A stretch of DNA of 64,000 nt from WHTI01 sp963826105 (lineage in GTDB: Bacteria > Actinomycetota > CADDZG01 > WHSQ01). Location of the stretch: assembly GCA_963826105.1 (NCBI GenBank), contig CAWGWA010000002.1, positions 49,778 through 113,777 on the forward strand, written 5' to 3'. The position numbers and the translations under genes are program-made. This document shows positions 44,242 to 55,550 of this stretch, one piece after another (within the stretch, counting starts at the first letter, position 1; each line of letters starts with the position of its first letter). A model generated the notes under the pieces. It saw only the letters and a program-made list of their open reading frames with translations, did not search any database and had not been told where the DNA came from.

Positions 44242-45553
44242 ATGTTCTCCACGATCGGAGACGCGGCGCGCGCTATCGCCGCGGGCGAGGTCTCTCCACT
44301 CGAGGTCACGGAGGCTTGTCTCGCCCGGATCGAAGCTCTCGATGATGAGCTGAGGGCGTTCCTTCACGTCGATGCCAGTGGGGCGCTTGCCACGGCGTCG
44401 GCAGTTATGGATCGCTCCGAACCCAGGGGGCCTCTCTTCGGTATCCCGCTTGCGATCAAGGATCTGCTCGATGTCTCCGGGATGCCGACCACTGCGGCGT
44501 CGGATGTCCTCACGCGCGTCCCGGCGGACGATTCACCGGTCGTTGCCCGCCTGCGCGAGGCGGGAGGGATCGTGATCGGCAAGACGAACCTCGACCCGTT
44601 CGCGTACGGGGTGTTCAGCGAGCCGACCCGGAACCCGTGGGATCGCTCCCTGATACCCGGCGGTTCCAGCGGAGGCTCGGCGGTCGCGGTCGCGTCGGGT
44701 ATGAGCCTCGGCGCGCTTGGCACCGATACGGCGGGATCGATCAGGATCCCCGCCGCGTTCTGCGGAGTCGCGGGACTCAAGCCACGCAACGGTGCCGTCC
44801 CAGTCGACGGGATCGTGGCGCTGTCGCCGTCACTCGACTCGTGTGGGCCCCTGGCGCGAACCGTAGGGGACCTGGCGTTGATGTGGGAGGCGATGACCGG
44901 CACGACTCCCGAACCGGTCGATGCTCCACGGATCGGCATTCGCACGCGATGAAGTGCTCGGTGACATGGATCCGGCCGTCGTGCGCTCGTACGCATCGGC
45001 GATCGCTCTGCTCAGAGAGGCGGGGTTCGACCTCGTTGAGGTCGAACTTCCGGACTTCTCGGCGTGGGGGAGACCGGCCAGCTATCTGCTCGTGAACGAG
45101 GCGCTCGGCGCACACCGCGCCGCGGGATGGTATCCGGACCGCGCCGAGCACTACACCGAGGAGGTTCTCGGAAATCTTCGATACGCCGAGGGCTTGTCGG
45201 CCGAGAAGCTGGCCACCGAGGTCCTTCCCCTCGATGACCTTCGGGCTGCATTCCACGACGCTCTCGAGGGGGTCTCGTCGCTGCTGTTGCCGACGACGCC
45301 ATTGATGTCTCCGTCGGTCGAAGGGATCTCGAACGATCCCAAACTGCGGAGGAAAGTCATCAGGGAGGTCGCTCGTTTCGCGACTGCGGTGAACTGTTGC
45401 CGCGCGGCGGCCGTCACGATCCCGTGGGAACTCGTCGACCGCGTCCCGGTCGGCGTCGATGTGGTGGCCGGGACCGAGGCAGCCGCACTGGGGGTTGCGC
45501 TTCGGCTCGAGGGCCTGGCCCCCGGGGTCGGGGTCCCGCCCGAGGGGCCGTGA
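44242..45553 (+). CDS. Amidase-signature hydrolase (one frameshift)
   Basis: The Ser-cisSer-Lys triad is visible: Lys in GIPLAIKDLLDVSG, GGSSGGSAVAV, and the nucleophile in LGTDTAGSIRIPAAF. The first 237 residues and the C-terminal part (EVLGDMDPAVVRSYASAI onward) are in different frames; one extra base near 44945 explains this. Total length is about 436 residues. It would release ammonia from an amide intermediate of the pathway. The stop overlaps the next GTG (GTGA). Confidence 0.85.
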
Positions 45554-46363
45554 TACTCATTCGGATCGCCCAGCCCGTGATCGACGCCGCCCGAAGAGGC
45601 GACACGGGACGAGCCTCGGCGGCGGGGGAGGCGCCGTCTATCTCGGGATGGCCGACGATGTCGTCGCGCTGACCGCTCCGGGGACACCGGAGATGCCGAA
45701 CGGGATCGCTCTTCCCGGCCCGGTCCCCGAGCTTCCTTCCGGAACCCCGGTCACCCTTGGTCTGGAGGGCCTCACCTGGTCGGGCGGGGCCGTCGCCTTC
45801 AACACTGCCGAGGTCTACGACCCGACCGCTCCGCACGATCGGCCCCGGGCCCTGGTTGATCGAGCGCTCGGCCTACATCGATGCCCTGCCCGACGGCCCG
45901 GAGCCGGTCCTCGAGGGGACCGAGATCCTGCGCCGGGCGATCGAGACTTGGGACGTCGAACCATCGCTTTGGAGGCCGCACGGGTGCTCACCGGCCGCGG
46001 CGGGGGCCTGACGCCCGAGGGCGACGACCTCCTCGCCTCGGCCGCCGGGGTCGCCCGGGCCCGGTCCTTCCCCGACCCCTGGATCCGAGCCCTCACAGAC
46101 CAGACGAGTCCCAGGCGCCAAAGAAGCCGGGACCACAGAGGTGTTATGGCAGGGACGGGGCGAGGACGACCAGGCTGTCGGCGTCATTGCTCCGGCACGC
46201 CGCCGAGGGGCGGATGATCGCCCCGATGCTCGCCCTGCTGGATCCGGACGAGCCGGGGTGGCGTGAGGCGGTGGACGAACTGGCCGTCCTCGGCCATTCG
46301 ACCGGCCGGGCTTATCTCCGGGCGGCGGCCCTGGTCATGTCGTCGTCCCCTGGGCCAGACTGA
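45550..46363 (+). CDS. DUF2877 protein, AllH-like carbamoyltransferase subunit (several frameshifts)
   Basis: The segments are recognisable but lie in shifting frames: MILIRIAQPVIDAARRGDTG; VYLGMADDVVALTAPG; GPWLIERSAYID; AARVLTGRGGGLTPEGDDLL (the family signature near the C-terminus); and RLSASLLRHAAEGR. At least four single-base shifts (about 45620, 45848, 45960 and 46100-46180) interrupt it. The 814-bp span would give about 271 residues, the normal DUF2877 length. In E. coli, the homologue YlbF (AllH) acts with FdrA (AllF) and DUF1116 (AllG), both of which occur 9 kb downstream here. It is either a decayed gene or a badly sequenced stretch. Confidence 0.7.
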
Positions 46364-46367
46364 GCGG

Positions 46368-47911
46368 ATGTCTTCGCACACCACCTCGAACCGAACCCTT
46401 CGAGCCGTCCTCGAGAATTGGGCCGCGACCGCTGCGGACGCATCCGTTCCTTCGTTTCGAGTCCGAGGACGGCTCGTCGACCGAGCGCACCTACGGAGAG
46501 ATCTACGAGCGAGCGCTCCGCGCCGCCGACGTTCTCGTGTCAACCGGAGTGGGGGTCGGCGATCGCGTTCTGGTTCATCTGCCGAATCGAGCCGAGTTCT
46601 TCGATGTCTGGTTCGGGTGCGCGGTGCTCGGCGCGGTCATCGTGCCGACCAATCCACTTCTCACCCCGAGCGAGCTCAACTTCGAGATCGGCCATTCCGG
46701 AGTCATTTCCGCGATCACGACGACCGATCTAGCGGGCGCGGTTGAGACCGCCCGGACAGGACTACCGACCTCGCGCATGATCATCACGACCGGCGACGAT
46801 CTCGACGAGCGTCTCACCGCCGCGGAGAGGTTCGATGGTTCGGGGCCGTCAGATCGCGATCCCGCGGCGATCCTCTACACGTCGGGGACCACGAGCCGTC
46901 CCAAAGGCGTGATCGTTACCAACGCGAACTACATCCATGCGGGCGAGGTTGTCGCGCAGCACCTGCGCGTTACCAGTGAGGATCGCTGGCTGATCGTTCT
47001 TCCGCTGTTCCACGCCAACGCTCAGTACTACTCGACGATGTCGGCATTGGTCACAGGCGCGTCGGTAGCCGTGATGGACCGCTTCAGCGCGTCCCGCTGG
47101 GGCGAGCAGGCGCGCCGCAACAGGGCGACCCTGGCTAGTTTGTTCGCCGCTCCGATACGGATGATCCTGGCAGCCGCGGGATCGAGCGCGGACGCCGACA
47201 ATCAGCTGCGCGCAGTGATCTTCTCGCAAAACGTCTCCGAGGAGCAGCTCGAGGAGTTCGAACGGCGTTTCGGTACCGATCTTCTTCAGCTCTACGGGAT
47301 GACGGAGACGATCGCACCCCCAACACTCAACCCGTTGGTCGGGGAGCGGCGGAACATGAGCATCGGTCCGCCGACGAAGCAGGCGAAGCTCCAAGTCACC
47401 GAGGGTGGTGAGCTCCTCGTGGGAGGGGAGCCGGGAGTGACCCTGATGGCGGGGTACCTCGACGACCCCGATGCGACCGCAGCGGCATTACGGGATGGCT
47501 GGCTCCACACCGGTGATCTCGTCCGGGCCGACAGTGAGGGCTATCTGTACTTCGTGGATCGGGCAAAGGACATGATCAAGCGAGCCGGAGAGAACGTCTC
47601 GGCGGGCGAGATCGAAGCGGTCGTTAATGGACATCCCGCGGTTCACGAAAGTGCTGCGATCGGCGTTCCGGACGACTATGAGGGACGAAGCGATCCTCCT
47701 GTATTGCGTGCTCGCCGAGGGAGCGAAGGCGACCGAGGATGAGGTGATCGGGTGGTGCCGGGAGCGCCTCGCCAGTTTCAAGGTTCCCGGCGAGATCCGC
47801 TTCGTCGACGCCCTTCCACGCACCTCTGTAGGTAAGGTGCAGAAGGAGGCATTGCGCTCGGGTGGTGCCGCGGTCGAGGGGGACCTGATGGACAAGAGGG
47901 TGGGGGGATGA
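46368..47911 (+). CDS. AMP-forming acyl-CoA synthetase family ligase (two frameshifts)
   Basis: ANL-superfamily motifs are all present: AAILYTSGTTSRPKGVIVTN (phosphate loop), LLQLYGMTETIAPP, GWLHTGDLVRADSEGYLYFV, KDMIKRAGENVSAGEIE and the catalytic C-terminal Lys in TSVGKVQKEAL. Extra bases near 46456 and 47685 break the frame. Corrected length is about 513 residues. It would activate a carboxylate as its AMP and then CoA ester. In this operon, a dicarboxylate such as oxalate is a plausible substrate (inference). Confidence 0.87.
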
Positions 47912-48775
47912 AGCCGCCACGGTTCGAGTACCACCGGCCCTCGACGCGCGACGAAGTCATCTCGCTGCTGGCCGAGCATGGAGACGAGGCGAAGATCCTC
48001 GCCGGGGGCCAGTCGTTGGTCCCGATGCTGAACTTCCGCCTCGCCCACCCGGGACACCTCATCGACATCAACCATCTCGAGGGCGAATCCACGGAGCCGG
48101 AGATGAACGATCGATGGGTGACCTTCGATCCGCTGGTGCGTCACGTTGGCGCCGAGCGCTCCGCGATCGTGGAGGAGGAACTCCCGTTGCTGTTCGAGGC
48201 GCTGCATTACGTCGCTCATCCGGCGATCAGGACCCGCGGGACGATCGTAGGGAGCGTCGCCCATTCCGATCCTGCGGCCGAGATCCCCGCGGTCCTCACG
48301 GCACTCGGCGGCGAGATCGTCGCCGCGTAGCGCCAAGGGTCAGCGAACGGTGCACTCGGATGACTGTTTCGTCGGCCCCCTCGTGAACGCACTCGAGCAC
48401 GACGAGTGGATGGAGGCGGTCCGGTTCCCTCGACGAGGGCCTGGTGAGGGCTTCGCCTTCGAGGAATTCTCGCGACGCAGCGGTGACTACGCCCTTTGCG
48501 GGGTCGCCGCAGTAGCTCGTCCTGCACCCGGTGGGATGAGCGTCTCGCTGGCATATCTGGGGGTTGGGGTGACGCCCCAGTCGGTAGAGGTTCCCGCGCG
48601 ACCGACTGCCGAGTATCAGCATCCGTCGTTCCTGGGCGAACTCGAACACCTCGTGGAGGCCGAACTGAAGCCGTACTCGGACATCCACGCGACCAGTGCA
48701 TACAAGCGCTTCCTGGCAGTGCGCTTGGGCATCAAGGCCGCGCGCCGGGCCGTGGCGACGGGGGTATCGGCGTGA
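47908..48775 (+). CDS. Molybdenum hydroxylase FAD-binding subunit, CoxM/CutM-like (one frameshift)
   Basis: The FAD-binding motifs AKILAGGQSLVPMLNFRL and IRTRGTIVGSVAHSDPAAEI are typical of the medium subunit of CO dehydrogenase/xanthine-dehydrogenase-like enzymes. An extra base near 48329 creates an in-frame TAG; removing it gives VAASAKGQRTVHSDDCF and about 288 residues. The start overlaps the ligase stop by 4 bp and the stop overlaps the small-subunit GTG by 4 bp. Confidence 0.9.
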
Positions 48776-49296
48776 CCGAGATGCGCAAGATCGCACTGAC
48801 GGTGAACGGAGAACGTCGAGAGGTCGACGTCGAACCACGCTGGCTACTGTCCGACGTGCTCCGTCATGAACTCGGTCTTACCGGAACCCACGTCGGATGC
48901 GAGCACGGCGTATGCGGATGCTGCACGGTGTTGATCGATGGCGCACCGGCGCGCTCGTGTCTGGCTCTCGCGGTGACCATCGACGGATCGGAGATCACGA
49001 CCGTCGAGGGGATCGCGGATGAAGACGGTCGCCTCCACCCGCTCCAGGAATCGTTCCAGAGACATCACGGGCTGCAGTGCGGATTCTGCACTCCGGGCTT
49101 CCTCATGACCGCGATGCCGTTCTGGGCCGAGGCCGAGGACATGACCGACGACGAGCTCCGCAAGGAGATCTCGGGCCAGCTCTGCCGCTGCACCGGATAC
49201 ACCGGCATCCTCGCCTCGATCCGCGGCGCCGCGGCAATCGCACGCGAGCGGTCTCGACCGGTCGCAGAAACAGATGAGCGGGAGAGCGAGCGATGA
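48772..49296 (+). CDS. Molybdenum hydroxylase 2x[2Fe-2S] subunit, CoxS-like
   Basis: The 174-residue iron-sulfur subunit has a plant-ferredoxin cluster (CEHGVCGCCTVLIDG ... C) and a second, helical cluster (CGFCTPGFLM ... CRCTGY). It passes electrons between the Mo cofactor and FAD. The GTG 48772 overlaps the FAD-subunit stop; ATG 48781 is the alternative start. The large subunit follows with a 4-bp overlap. Confidence 0.95.
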   Translation: MTEMRKIALTVNGERREVDVEPRWLLSDVLRHELGLTGTHVGCEHGVCGCCTVLIDGAPARSCLALAVTIDGSEITTVEGIADEDGRLHPLQESFQRHHGLQCGFCTPGFLMTAMPFWAEAEDMTDDELRKEISGQLCRCTGYTGILASIRGAAAIARERSRPVAETDERESER

Positions 49297-51670
49297 CGAC
49301 CAAGATGTTCGGTGCGCCGGTTCAGCGCAACGAGGATCCGAGGTTCCTGACCGGCAAGGGTCGCTACGTCGACGATTTCGAGAGTGGTGCGTACGGAGCC
49401 GCGTTCCTGCGCAGCGATTTCGGACACACGCGGATCCTCAGCATCGATACCTCGGAGGCCCTCGCCCTCGACGGTGTGTATGGCGTGTACACGCATGCGG
49501 ATCTTGAGGGGCTGCTCAGCGAACCCTTGCCGCTATTGATCCCGAACCCGAACCTCTTCGCTCCTCGAACCCAGTACGCGCTTGCGAAGGAAGAGGTCTG
49601 TTACGTCGGCGAGGTCGTTGCGATGGTCGTTGCCAGGGACCGCTACGTCGCCGAGGACGCGGTCGGGATGATCTTCGTGGACTACGAGCCGTTACCGGTC
49701 GCGTCCGACCTCGAAGGAGCCTCGCTCCCCGATGCTCCCGTTGTTCATTCGGACATGCCCGACAACGTCAGTGGTCGCGCTACCGAGGAGAAGGGCGATG
49801 TCGATGCCGCCATGGCGTCGGCGGCGCATGTCTTCGAGTGGCGATTCGAGATCGAGCGTGCCGCGGCGATGCCGATGGAGACGCGGGGAGTGGTGGCGAA
49901 CTACGACCCGCGCACCGAATCGCTGCTTCTGCATGACTCGACCCAGGCCCCCACCGGCGTGCGCGGGGGACTGGCTCAGTTGTTCGGATTGGACCCCGAC
50001 AACGTCCACGTCGTAGCGCCGGATGTCGGCGGCGGGTTCGGCATGAAGGTGATCCAGTTCTATCCCGAAGAGGTCATGGTGGCCTGGGCATCACGCATGC
50101 TCGGCCATCCGGTCAAGTGGATCGAGGACCGCCGCGAGGACTTCGTCGGATCGAACCACGAGCGGGGTCAGGTCCACCACATAAAGGTCGCGGCAGACGC
50201 TGAGGGTCACATCCTGGCTATGGACGTGAAGTTCATCAACGACGCGGGCGCCTACTGCTCGTACGGCTTGATCATCCCGATCGTCACCGCGGCGCAGATG
50301 CAGGGTCCTTACAAGATCGAGAACTTCCGTTACGAGTACCGCAATATCTTCACCAATAAGGTCCCGACCTCACCTTATCGAGGTGCCGGCCGCCCACAGG
50401 CCGTCTACGTCATGGAACGGGTGATGGACAAGGTCGCCGGCGAACTCGGGATCGACCGAGCCGAGATCCGGCGCCGCAACTTCATCGGGCCCGATGAGTT
50501 CCCCTACGAGGTCGGTGTCGCGTGGCAGGACGGCGGGAACGTGGTCTACGACTCCGGCGAGTACGAGAAAGGCCTCGATGTTCTTTTGGAGGCGCTCGAC
50601 TATGAGGCGTTCCTCGCCGAGCAGAAGGAGGCGCGCGAACAAGGGCGTTTGCTGGGGCTCGGGTTCGGCTGCTACGTCGAGGGGACCGGGCTAGGCCCGT
50701 ACGAGGGAGCGGTCATCAAGATCCTCAACGATGGAACGGTCAACGTCGCGATCGCGGTCGGAACCCAGGGACAGGGACACGAAACGGTGTTCGCTCAGAT
50801 CGTCTCCGACGAACTCGGCGTTGCGGTCGAGGACGTCAAACTCGTTTCGGGCGATACCCGTCGGCTCGGATATGGAGTCGGGACCTTTGCAAGCAGAAGC
50901 GCGGTCGTCGCCGGTAACGCGGTGCATAAAGCCGCTCAGGCGGTCAGGCTCAAGGCTGCCGAGGTTGCCTCGCGGTCCCTCGAGGTCGCGGTCGAGGATC
51001 TCGTTTTCACGGGAGGACGTGTGCACGTGGAGGGTGCTCCCGATGTCGGCATCCCGTTGGGGCAGCTTGCGATCATCTCGAACCCGCTGCGTTACGCCTT
51101 CGGGAAGGAGTCCGAGGAAGCGGTCTTACTCGCGCAACGCGCTTATGCGGGCAGCGATCAGGCCCCTTCCTGAAGGAACTTCACCTGGTCTCGAGGCAAC
51201 CGAGTTCTTCAGCCCGACCGCGGGTGTGTTCGCCTTCGGTACTCATGCGGCGATCGTCGAGATCGATCGCGACACCTGCAACATGAAGATCCTGCGTTAC
51301 GTCGTTCACCACGACTGCGGCAGGGTCATCAACCCGATGATCGTCGACGGTCAGGTTCAGGGTGGGGTCGCGCAGGGGATCGGCGGCGCGTTCTTCGAGA
51401 AGTTCGAGTACGACGAAGAAGGGCAGCTGACCAACGCGTCGTTCATGGACTTCCTGATCCCGTACGCAACCGAGATCCCTACACTCGAGCTTCACCACAC
51501 CGAGACGCCGTCTCCCGTTGAACCCACTGGGGATCAAGGGAGTGGGGGAGGCGGGCACGATCCCCGGCGCTGCGGTCATCGCCAACGCGGTCTCGGATGC
51601 TTTGGGCCAGCCCATCGACACGATGCCGTTGTCACCGCTGAAACTGTTCGAACTCATGCACCCGGCATGA
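49293..51670 (+). CDS. Molybdenum hydroxylase large subunit, CoxL/XdhB-like (two frameshifts)
   Basis: The Mo-pterin subunit has DVGGGFGMKV near residue 245, the active-site loop PYRGAGR (residues 361-367) and the C-terminal catalytic Glu in GVGEAGTIPGAAVI. The loop is form II-like (AYRGAGR type) and lacks the AYxCSFR Cys of true CO dehydrogenase, so it probably hydroxylates an organic substrate. Extra bases near 51168 and 51515 break the frame; corrected length is about 792 residues. Unbroken sequence in between and complete C-terminal motifs argue for sequence error. The stop overlaps the hyuA ATG. Confidence 0.92.
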
Positions 51671-53730
51671 CCCGGATCCGCATCGGTATCGACACCGGCG
51701 GGACCTTCACCGACATCGTTGCAGCCGACGAAGACAGTGGGGCGGTGGTCACGGTCAAGACACCGTCGACGCCTCACGATCCATCGATCGGCTTCATGGA
51801 CGGACTGACGAAGGTGCTGGACGCCGTTGGGGTAGGGGCCGATGCGGTGAGCGCGGTGTCGCACGGGACCACGGTCGCGACCAACGCTCTGCTACAAGAG
51901 GACTTTCCCGGACTCGGCTTCGTCACCACTCAAGGCTTCAAGCACATCCTCGAGATCGCCCGCCAGAGTGTGCCCGAAGGCTACGGGAACTCCTATTTCT
52001 GGGTGAAACCCAAACGGATCGTGCCGCTCGACCTCGTGCGCGAGGTTCCCGGTCGCATCGACGCAGCGGGAGCTATCGTCGGGGAGTTCGACCCGGACGC
52101 CGCGCGTGAAGTGGCGCGCTGGTTCAAGGAGCGCGACATCGACGCGGTAGGCATCTGCTTCATCAACGCGTATGTCAGTCCGGACCATGAGGCGCTCATG
52201 AGGGACGTCTTCGCCGCGGAGTACCCGGAGTGCGCGGTATCGATCTCATCCGACGTCCTACGCGAATACCGAGAGTACGAGCGCTCGGTTACGACGTTGG
52301 TGGATGCGTTCGTCAAGCCGAGGGTCGGCCGCTATATCCACGGCATCAAAGAGCGTCTCGACCCCTTCACCTCTGGTGCTCCCTTCTACGTCATGAAGAG
52401 CAACGGGGGAGTGATGTCGGCCGACGAGATCGAGGATGCGCCGATCACGACGATCCTGTCTGGCCCGGCAGCCGGCGTCTTGGGCGCGATCGCAGTGGCC
52501 GACGCTGCGGGGTTCGATCACATCCTCACGCTCGATGGTGGAGGTACCTCAACCGATGTCAGCGTCGTGCGCGGAGCCGCGCCGGTGCTTACGACCGAAG
52601 GTGCGGTCGGACGCTTCCCGGTCAAGGTCCCCATGGTCGACATCGTCACGGTCGGAACCGGGGGCGGATCGATCGCGTGGAGGGCTCCGGACGGCGGATT
52701 GAAGGTCGGCCCCCGCTCCGCGGGCGCCGACCCCGGACCCCTCTGCTACTCGAAGGGCGGCACCGAGCCGGCGACCACCGACGCGCACCTGACCCTGGGA
52801 CGGCTTCCCGGGGCCCTGCTGGGTGGAGAGATCGCCCTCGATGCCGGGGCGTCGAAGGCGGGACTCGAGAAGCTCGCGGCTTCGGTCGGTCTCGGGCTCG
52901 AGGAATGTGCGGCCGGCGTCCTCGAGATCGCGGCTTGGAACCAGGCGAACGCGATCCGTCAGATGACGGTCCGGAGAGGTCTCGACGTCAGGGACTTCGC
53001 GATGATCGCGTTCGGCGGTTCCGGGCCTCTCACCGCGTGCCGCTTGCTCGACATCCTGTCTCTGCGCGCCGCGATCATCCCTCCGAGCCCCGGGAACCTG
53101 AGCGCGTTCGGACTGCTCAGCGTCGACGTCCGCAACGACTACGTGCAGACCTTCGTGGCGCGCAACTCGGCCCTGTCGCCGGGCGACCTCGAAGCGGTGT
53201 TCGCCGGGCTTGCAGCGCAGGCGCTCGCGTCACTTGAGCGATCGGGATTCTCCGAGAGACTTAGCCTCCTCGAGCGATCGGCCGATCTTCGCTACATGGG
53301 GCAGGCGTTCGAGGTGCGCGTGAGTGCGCCAGAGGGTCCCATCGACGACGGGTTCGTGGCCGAAGTGATGACCCGGTTCCACGACGAACACGAGCAGCTC
53401 TACGGTTACTGCTACCGGGACGACCCCTCGCAGACCATCGAGTGGGTCAACGTGAGGGTCGCCGGGATCGGGAGGATCTCGAAGCCCGCGCTCCCGAGGA
53501 TCGATAGTGGTGACGGCGATGCCGCGACGGCTCGGACCGGAGAGCGCCCGGTGTTCTTCGACGGGTGGCACGACGGCGCCATCTACCGAAGGGACCGGTT
53601 GCTCGCCGGAGACACCGTGCTCGGTCCCGCGGTGGTCGAGGAGTACGGCTCGACCACACCGATCGCTCCCGGCTACCGCGCGCGTGTCGACGACATCGGG
53701 AATCTCGTCATCACCGAGGGCGAGGCATGA
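51667..53730 (+). CDS. hyuA: ATP-dependent hydantoinase/oxoprolinase subunit A (HyuA)
   Basis: The 687-residue protein has N-terminal ATP-binding GIDTGGTFTDIVAADE and GTTVATNALLQ, the central ILSGPAAGVLGAI and DGGGTSTDVSVV motifs, and the C-terminal hydantoinase domain. It pairs with HyuB to open a cyclic amide, coupling the reaction to ATP. The ATG 51667 overlaps the preceding stop. A longer open frame continues upstream into the Mo subunit but that part is out of frame for it. The next gene overlaps by 4 bp. Confidence 0.92.
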   Translation: MTRIRIGIDTGGTFTDIVAADEDSGAVVTVKTPSTPHDPSIGFMDGLTKVLDAVGVGADAVSAVSHGTTVATNALLQEDFPGLGFVTTQGFKHILEIARQSVPEGYGNSYFWVKPKRIVPLDLVREVPGRIDAAGAIVGEFDPDAAREVARWFKERDIDAVGICFINAYVSPDHEALMRDVFAAEYPECAVSISSDVLREYREYERSVTTLVDAFVKPRVGRYIHGIKERLDPFTSGAPFYVMKSNGGVMSADEIEDAPITTILSGPAAGVLGAIAVADAAGFDHILTLDGGGTSTDVSVVRGAAPVLTTEGAVGRFPVKVPMVDIVTVGTGGGSIAWRAPDGGLKVGPRSAGADPGPLCYSKGGTEPATTDAHLTLGRLPGALLGGEIALDAGASKAGLEKLAASVGLGLEECAAGVLEIAAWNQANAIRQMTVRRGLDVRDFAMIAFGGSGPLTACRLLDILSLRAAIIPPSPGNLSAFGLLSVDVRNDYVQTFVARNSALSPGDLEAVFAGLAAQALASLERSGFSERLSLLERSADLRYMGQAFEVRVSAPEGPIDDGFVAEVMTRFHDEHEQLYGYCYRDDPSQTIEWVNVRVAGIGRISKPALPRIDSGDGDAATARTGERPVFFDGWHDGAIYRRDRLLAGDTVLGPAVVEEYGSTTPIAPGYRARVDDIGNLVITEGEA

Positions 53731-55550
53731 AGTCCATCGATCCGGTCGTGCTCGAGATCGTGGAGGGGACCTTGGCGTCGATCGAGGCGGAGGTCGAGGA
53801 TGCCATCGGACGTACCGCCCGCTCCCCGATGATCCGCGATCAGCACGACTTCCGTGCCGGGATCCACGACCGGCGGCTGAGGAAGTTGACCGGTCGCTCG
53901 TACTCGGCCCTGGTCCATCCGGTCGTCCGTGATTTCCCGATAGACGAGATGCACGAAGGCGACGTCTTCTTCCATAACGACGTCTACACGTCCGAGGGCG
54001 GAGTCGGTCACTTGCCGGACCTGACGGTGACGGTGCCGGTTTTCCACGAGGGAGCCGTGGTCGCGTTCGTGCAGGCCTTCGGCCACCACGATGACATCGG
54101 CGGGATGGTCCCCGGCTCGATGCCATCGAACGCGACGTCAGCGTTCCAAGAGGGCCTAATGGTCCCGCCCATCAAGCTGTACGACCGGGGCGTGGCCAAC
54201 GATGCGGCGATCCGGATCATCACGCGCAACTCGCGGCTGCCCGACCACATCGCCGGTGATCTCGATTCGGAATGCGCCGCGACGAGCATGGGAGCGGCGC
54301 GACTAACCGAACTGTTCACTCGTTATGGAAAGGAAACCGTCGAGGCCTGTTTCGATCGAATCATCTCCAAGACTACCGAGACGTTCCGCAGAGAGATCCT
54401 CTCTAAGATCCCCGACGGTACCTACGTGTGGGAGGACTACGCCGAGCACGACGGGATCGATCCTCCGAGACTCCACGCTCAGCGGATCACGCTCACGAAG
54501 ACGCCCGAGAAGCTCACTATCGACTTCACCGGAACCTCCCCACAGGCCAAGGGGCCGATCAATCACGCCGGCGACTACGCCGACGGCAACTTCCTGAAGA
54601 AGTGGATCGCTCCGGTACTTAGGAACCTCGCCGATACTCCCGAGCGGATGGCGGAACTCGACGTCAACGAGGGGATCGTCGATCTCATCGAGATGAAGTT
54701 CCCGCCACCGGGCACGCTGTTGACTCCCATCTTCCCGGCCCCCACCAATGCGCGCACGTTCGTGATCCTCAGGCTCCTTGGGGTCTTCGCAGGGGCGCTG
54801 GCTAAGGCTACCGACGGACGGATGCCGGCCGACCAGGAGACGATCCGGTACACGGGCATCACCGGGTTAGACGCAGACGGCGACTGGTACCTCTACCGGG
54901 AGATCCTCGGTGGGGGATCGGGAGGGCGCTACTACGCGGATGGGTCCGACACGATCCACATCGTGCCCGACTCCAAAAACATGCCGGCCGAGTTCATCGA
55001 GAACTCGTTCCCCGTGAGGGTCGAACGCCTGGGGCTGGCAACGGATTCGGGTGGGCCCGGCGAGCATCGCGGCGGGCTCGGCTACGACAAATGGATCCGT
55101 GTGCTCAACGACTCGACCTTTCTGTCGATCGCCGACCGTTCGATCCTCGCCTGCTGGGGACTCAAGGGAGGCCGGGCGGGGGCGCCGTTCAAGGTCACCA
55201 TCGATCCCGGCGGGCCGAACGAGCAATCGCTTCCTGGGCTATCGGACGACGTCGCGGTGAAGGCGGGTGAGATCATCCGCATCGAGACGACCGGCGGCGG
55301 CGGATGGGGCGACCCGCTCGAGCGCGACCCGGAGTTGGTCGCCCTCGATGTCCTCCAGGAGAAGGTCAGCCCCGCGGCGGCGAGCGAGCAGTATGGGGTC
55401 GTGCTCGTTTCCGGAGAGATAGATCATGCAGAGACCGAGAAGCTCCGCGCCGAGATGAGTGCTGCGCGCGGCGAGCTTCCGTTCTTTGACCGGGGGCCGG
55501 GCTACGAACGACTCGCGGGCATGCCCCACGCCGAGGTTGACTCGCTGTGA
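53727..55550 (+). CDS. hyuB: Hydantoinase/oxoprolinase subunit B (HyuB)
   Basis: The 607-residue HyuB-like protein starts KSIDPVVLEIVEGTLASIEA and carries the metal- and substrate-binding segments GHLPDLTVTVPVFHEG, AFGHHDDIGGMVPGS and the Gly-rich GGGGWGDPLERDPE near the end, all typical of the family. Together with HyuA it forms the ring-opening enzyme (N-methylhydantoin amidohydrolase, 5-oxoprolinase or acetophenone carboxylase-like). The 4-bp overlaps on both sides indicate translational coupling. Confidence 0.92.
   Translation: MKSIDPVVLEIVEGTLASIEAEVEDAIGRTARSPMIRDQHDFRAGIHDRRLRKLTGRSYSALVHPVVRDFPIDEMHEGDVFFHNDVYTSEGGVGHLPDLTVTVPVFHEGAVVAFVQAFGHHDDIGGMVPGSMPSNATSAFQEGLMVPPIKLYDRGVANDAAIRIITRNSRLPDHIAGDLDSECAATSMGAARLTELFTRYGKETVEACFDRIISKTTETFRREILSKIPDGTYVWEDYAEHDGIDPPRLHAQRITLTKTPEKLTIDFTGTSPQAKGPINHAGDYADGNFLKKWIAPVLRNLADTPERMAELDVNEGIVDLIEMKFPPPGTLLTPIFPAPTNARTFVILRLLGVFAGALAKATDGRMPADQETIRYTGITGLDADGDWYLYREILGGGSGGRYYADGSDTIHIVPDSKNMPAEFIENSFPVRVERLGLATDSGGPGEHRGGLGYDKWIRVLNDSTFLSIADRSILACWGLKGGRAGAPFKVTIDPGGPNEQSLPGLSDDVAVKAGEIIRIETTGGGGWGDPLERDPELVALDVLQEKVSPAAASEQYGVVLVSGEIDHAETEKLRAEMSAARGELPFFDRGPGYERLAGMPHAEVDSL

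Noticed and set aside
50731..53730. A 999-codon open frame
   Set aside because: Its first 312 codons are an off-frame reading of the Mo large subunit and its tail; hyuA begins at 51667.
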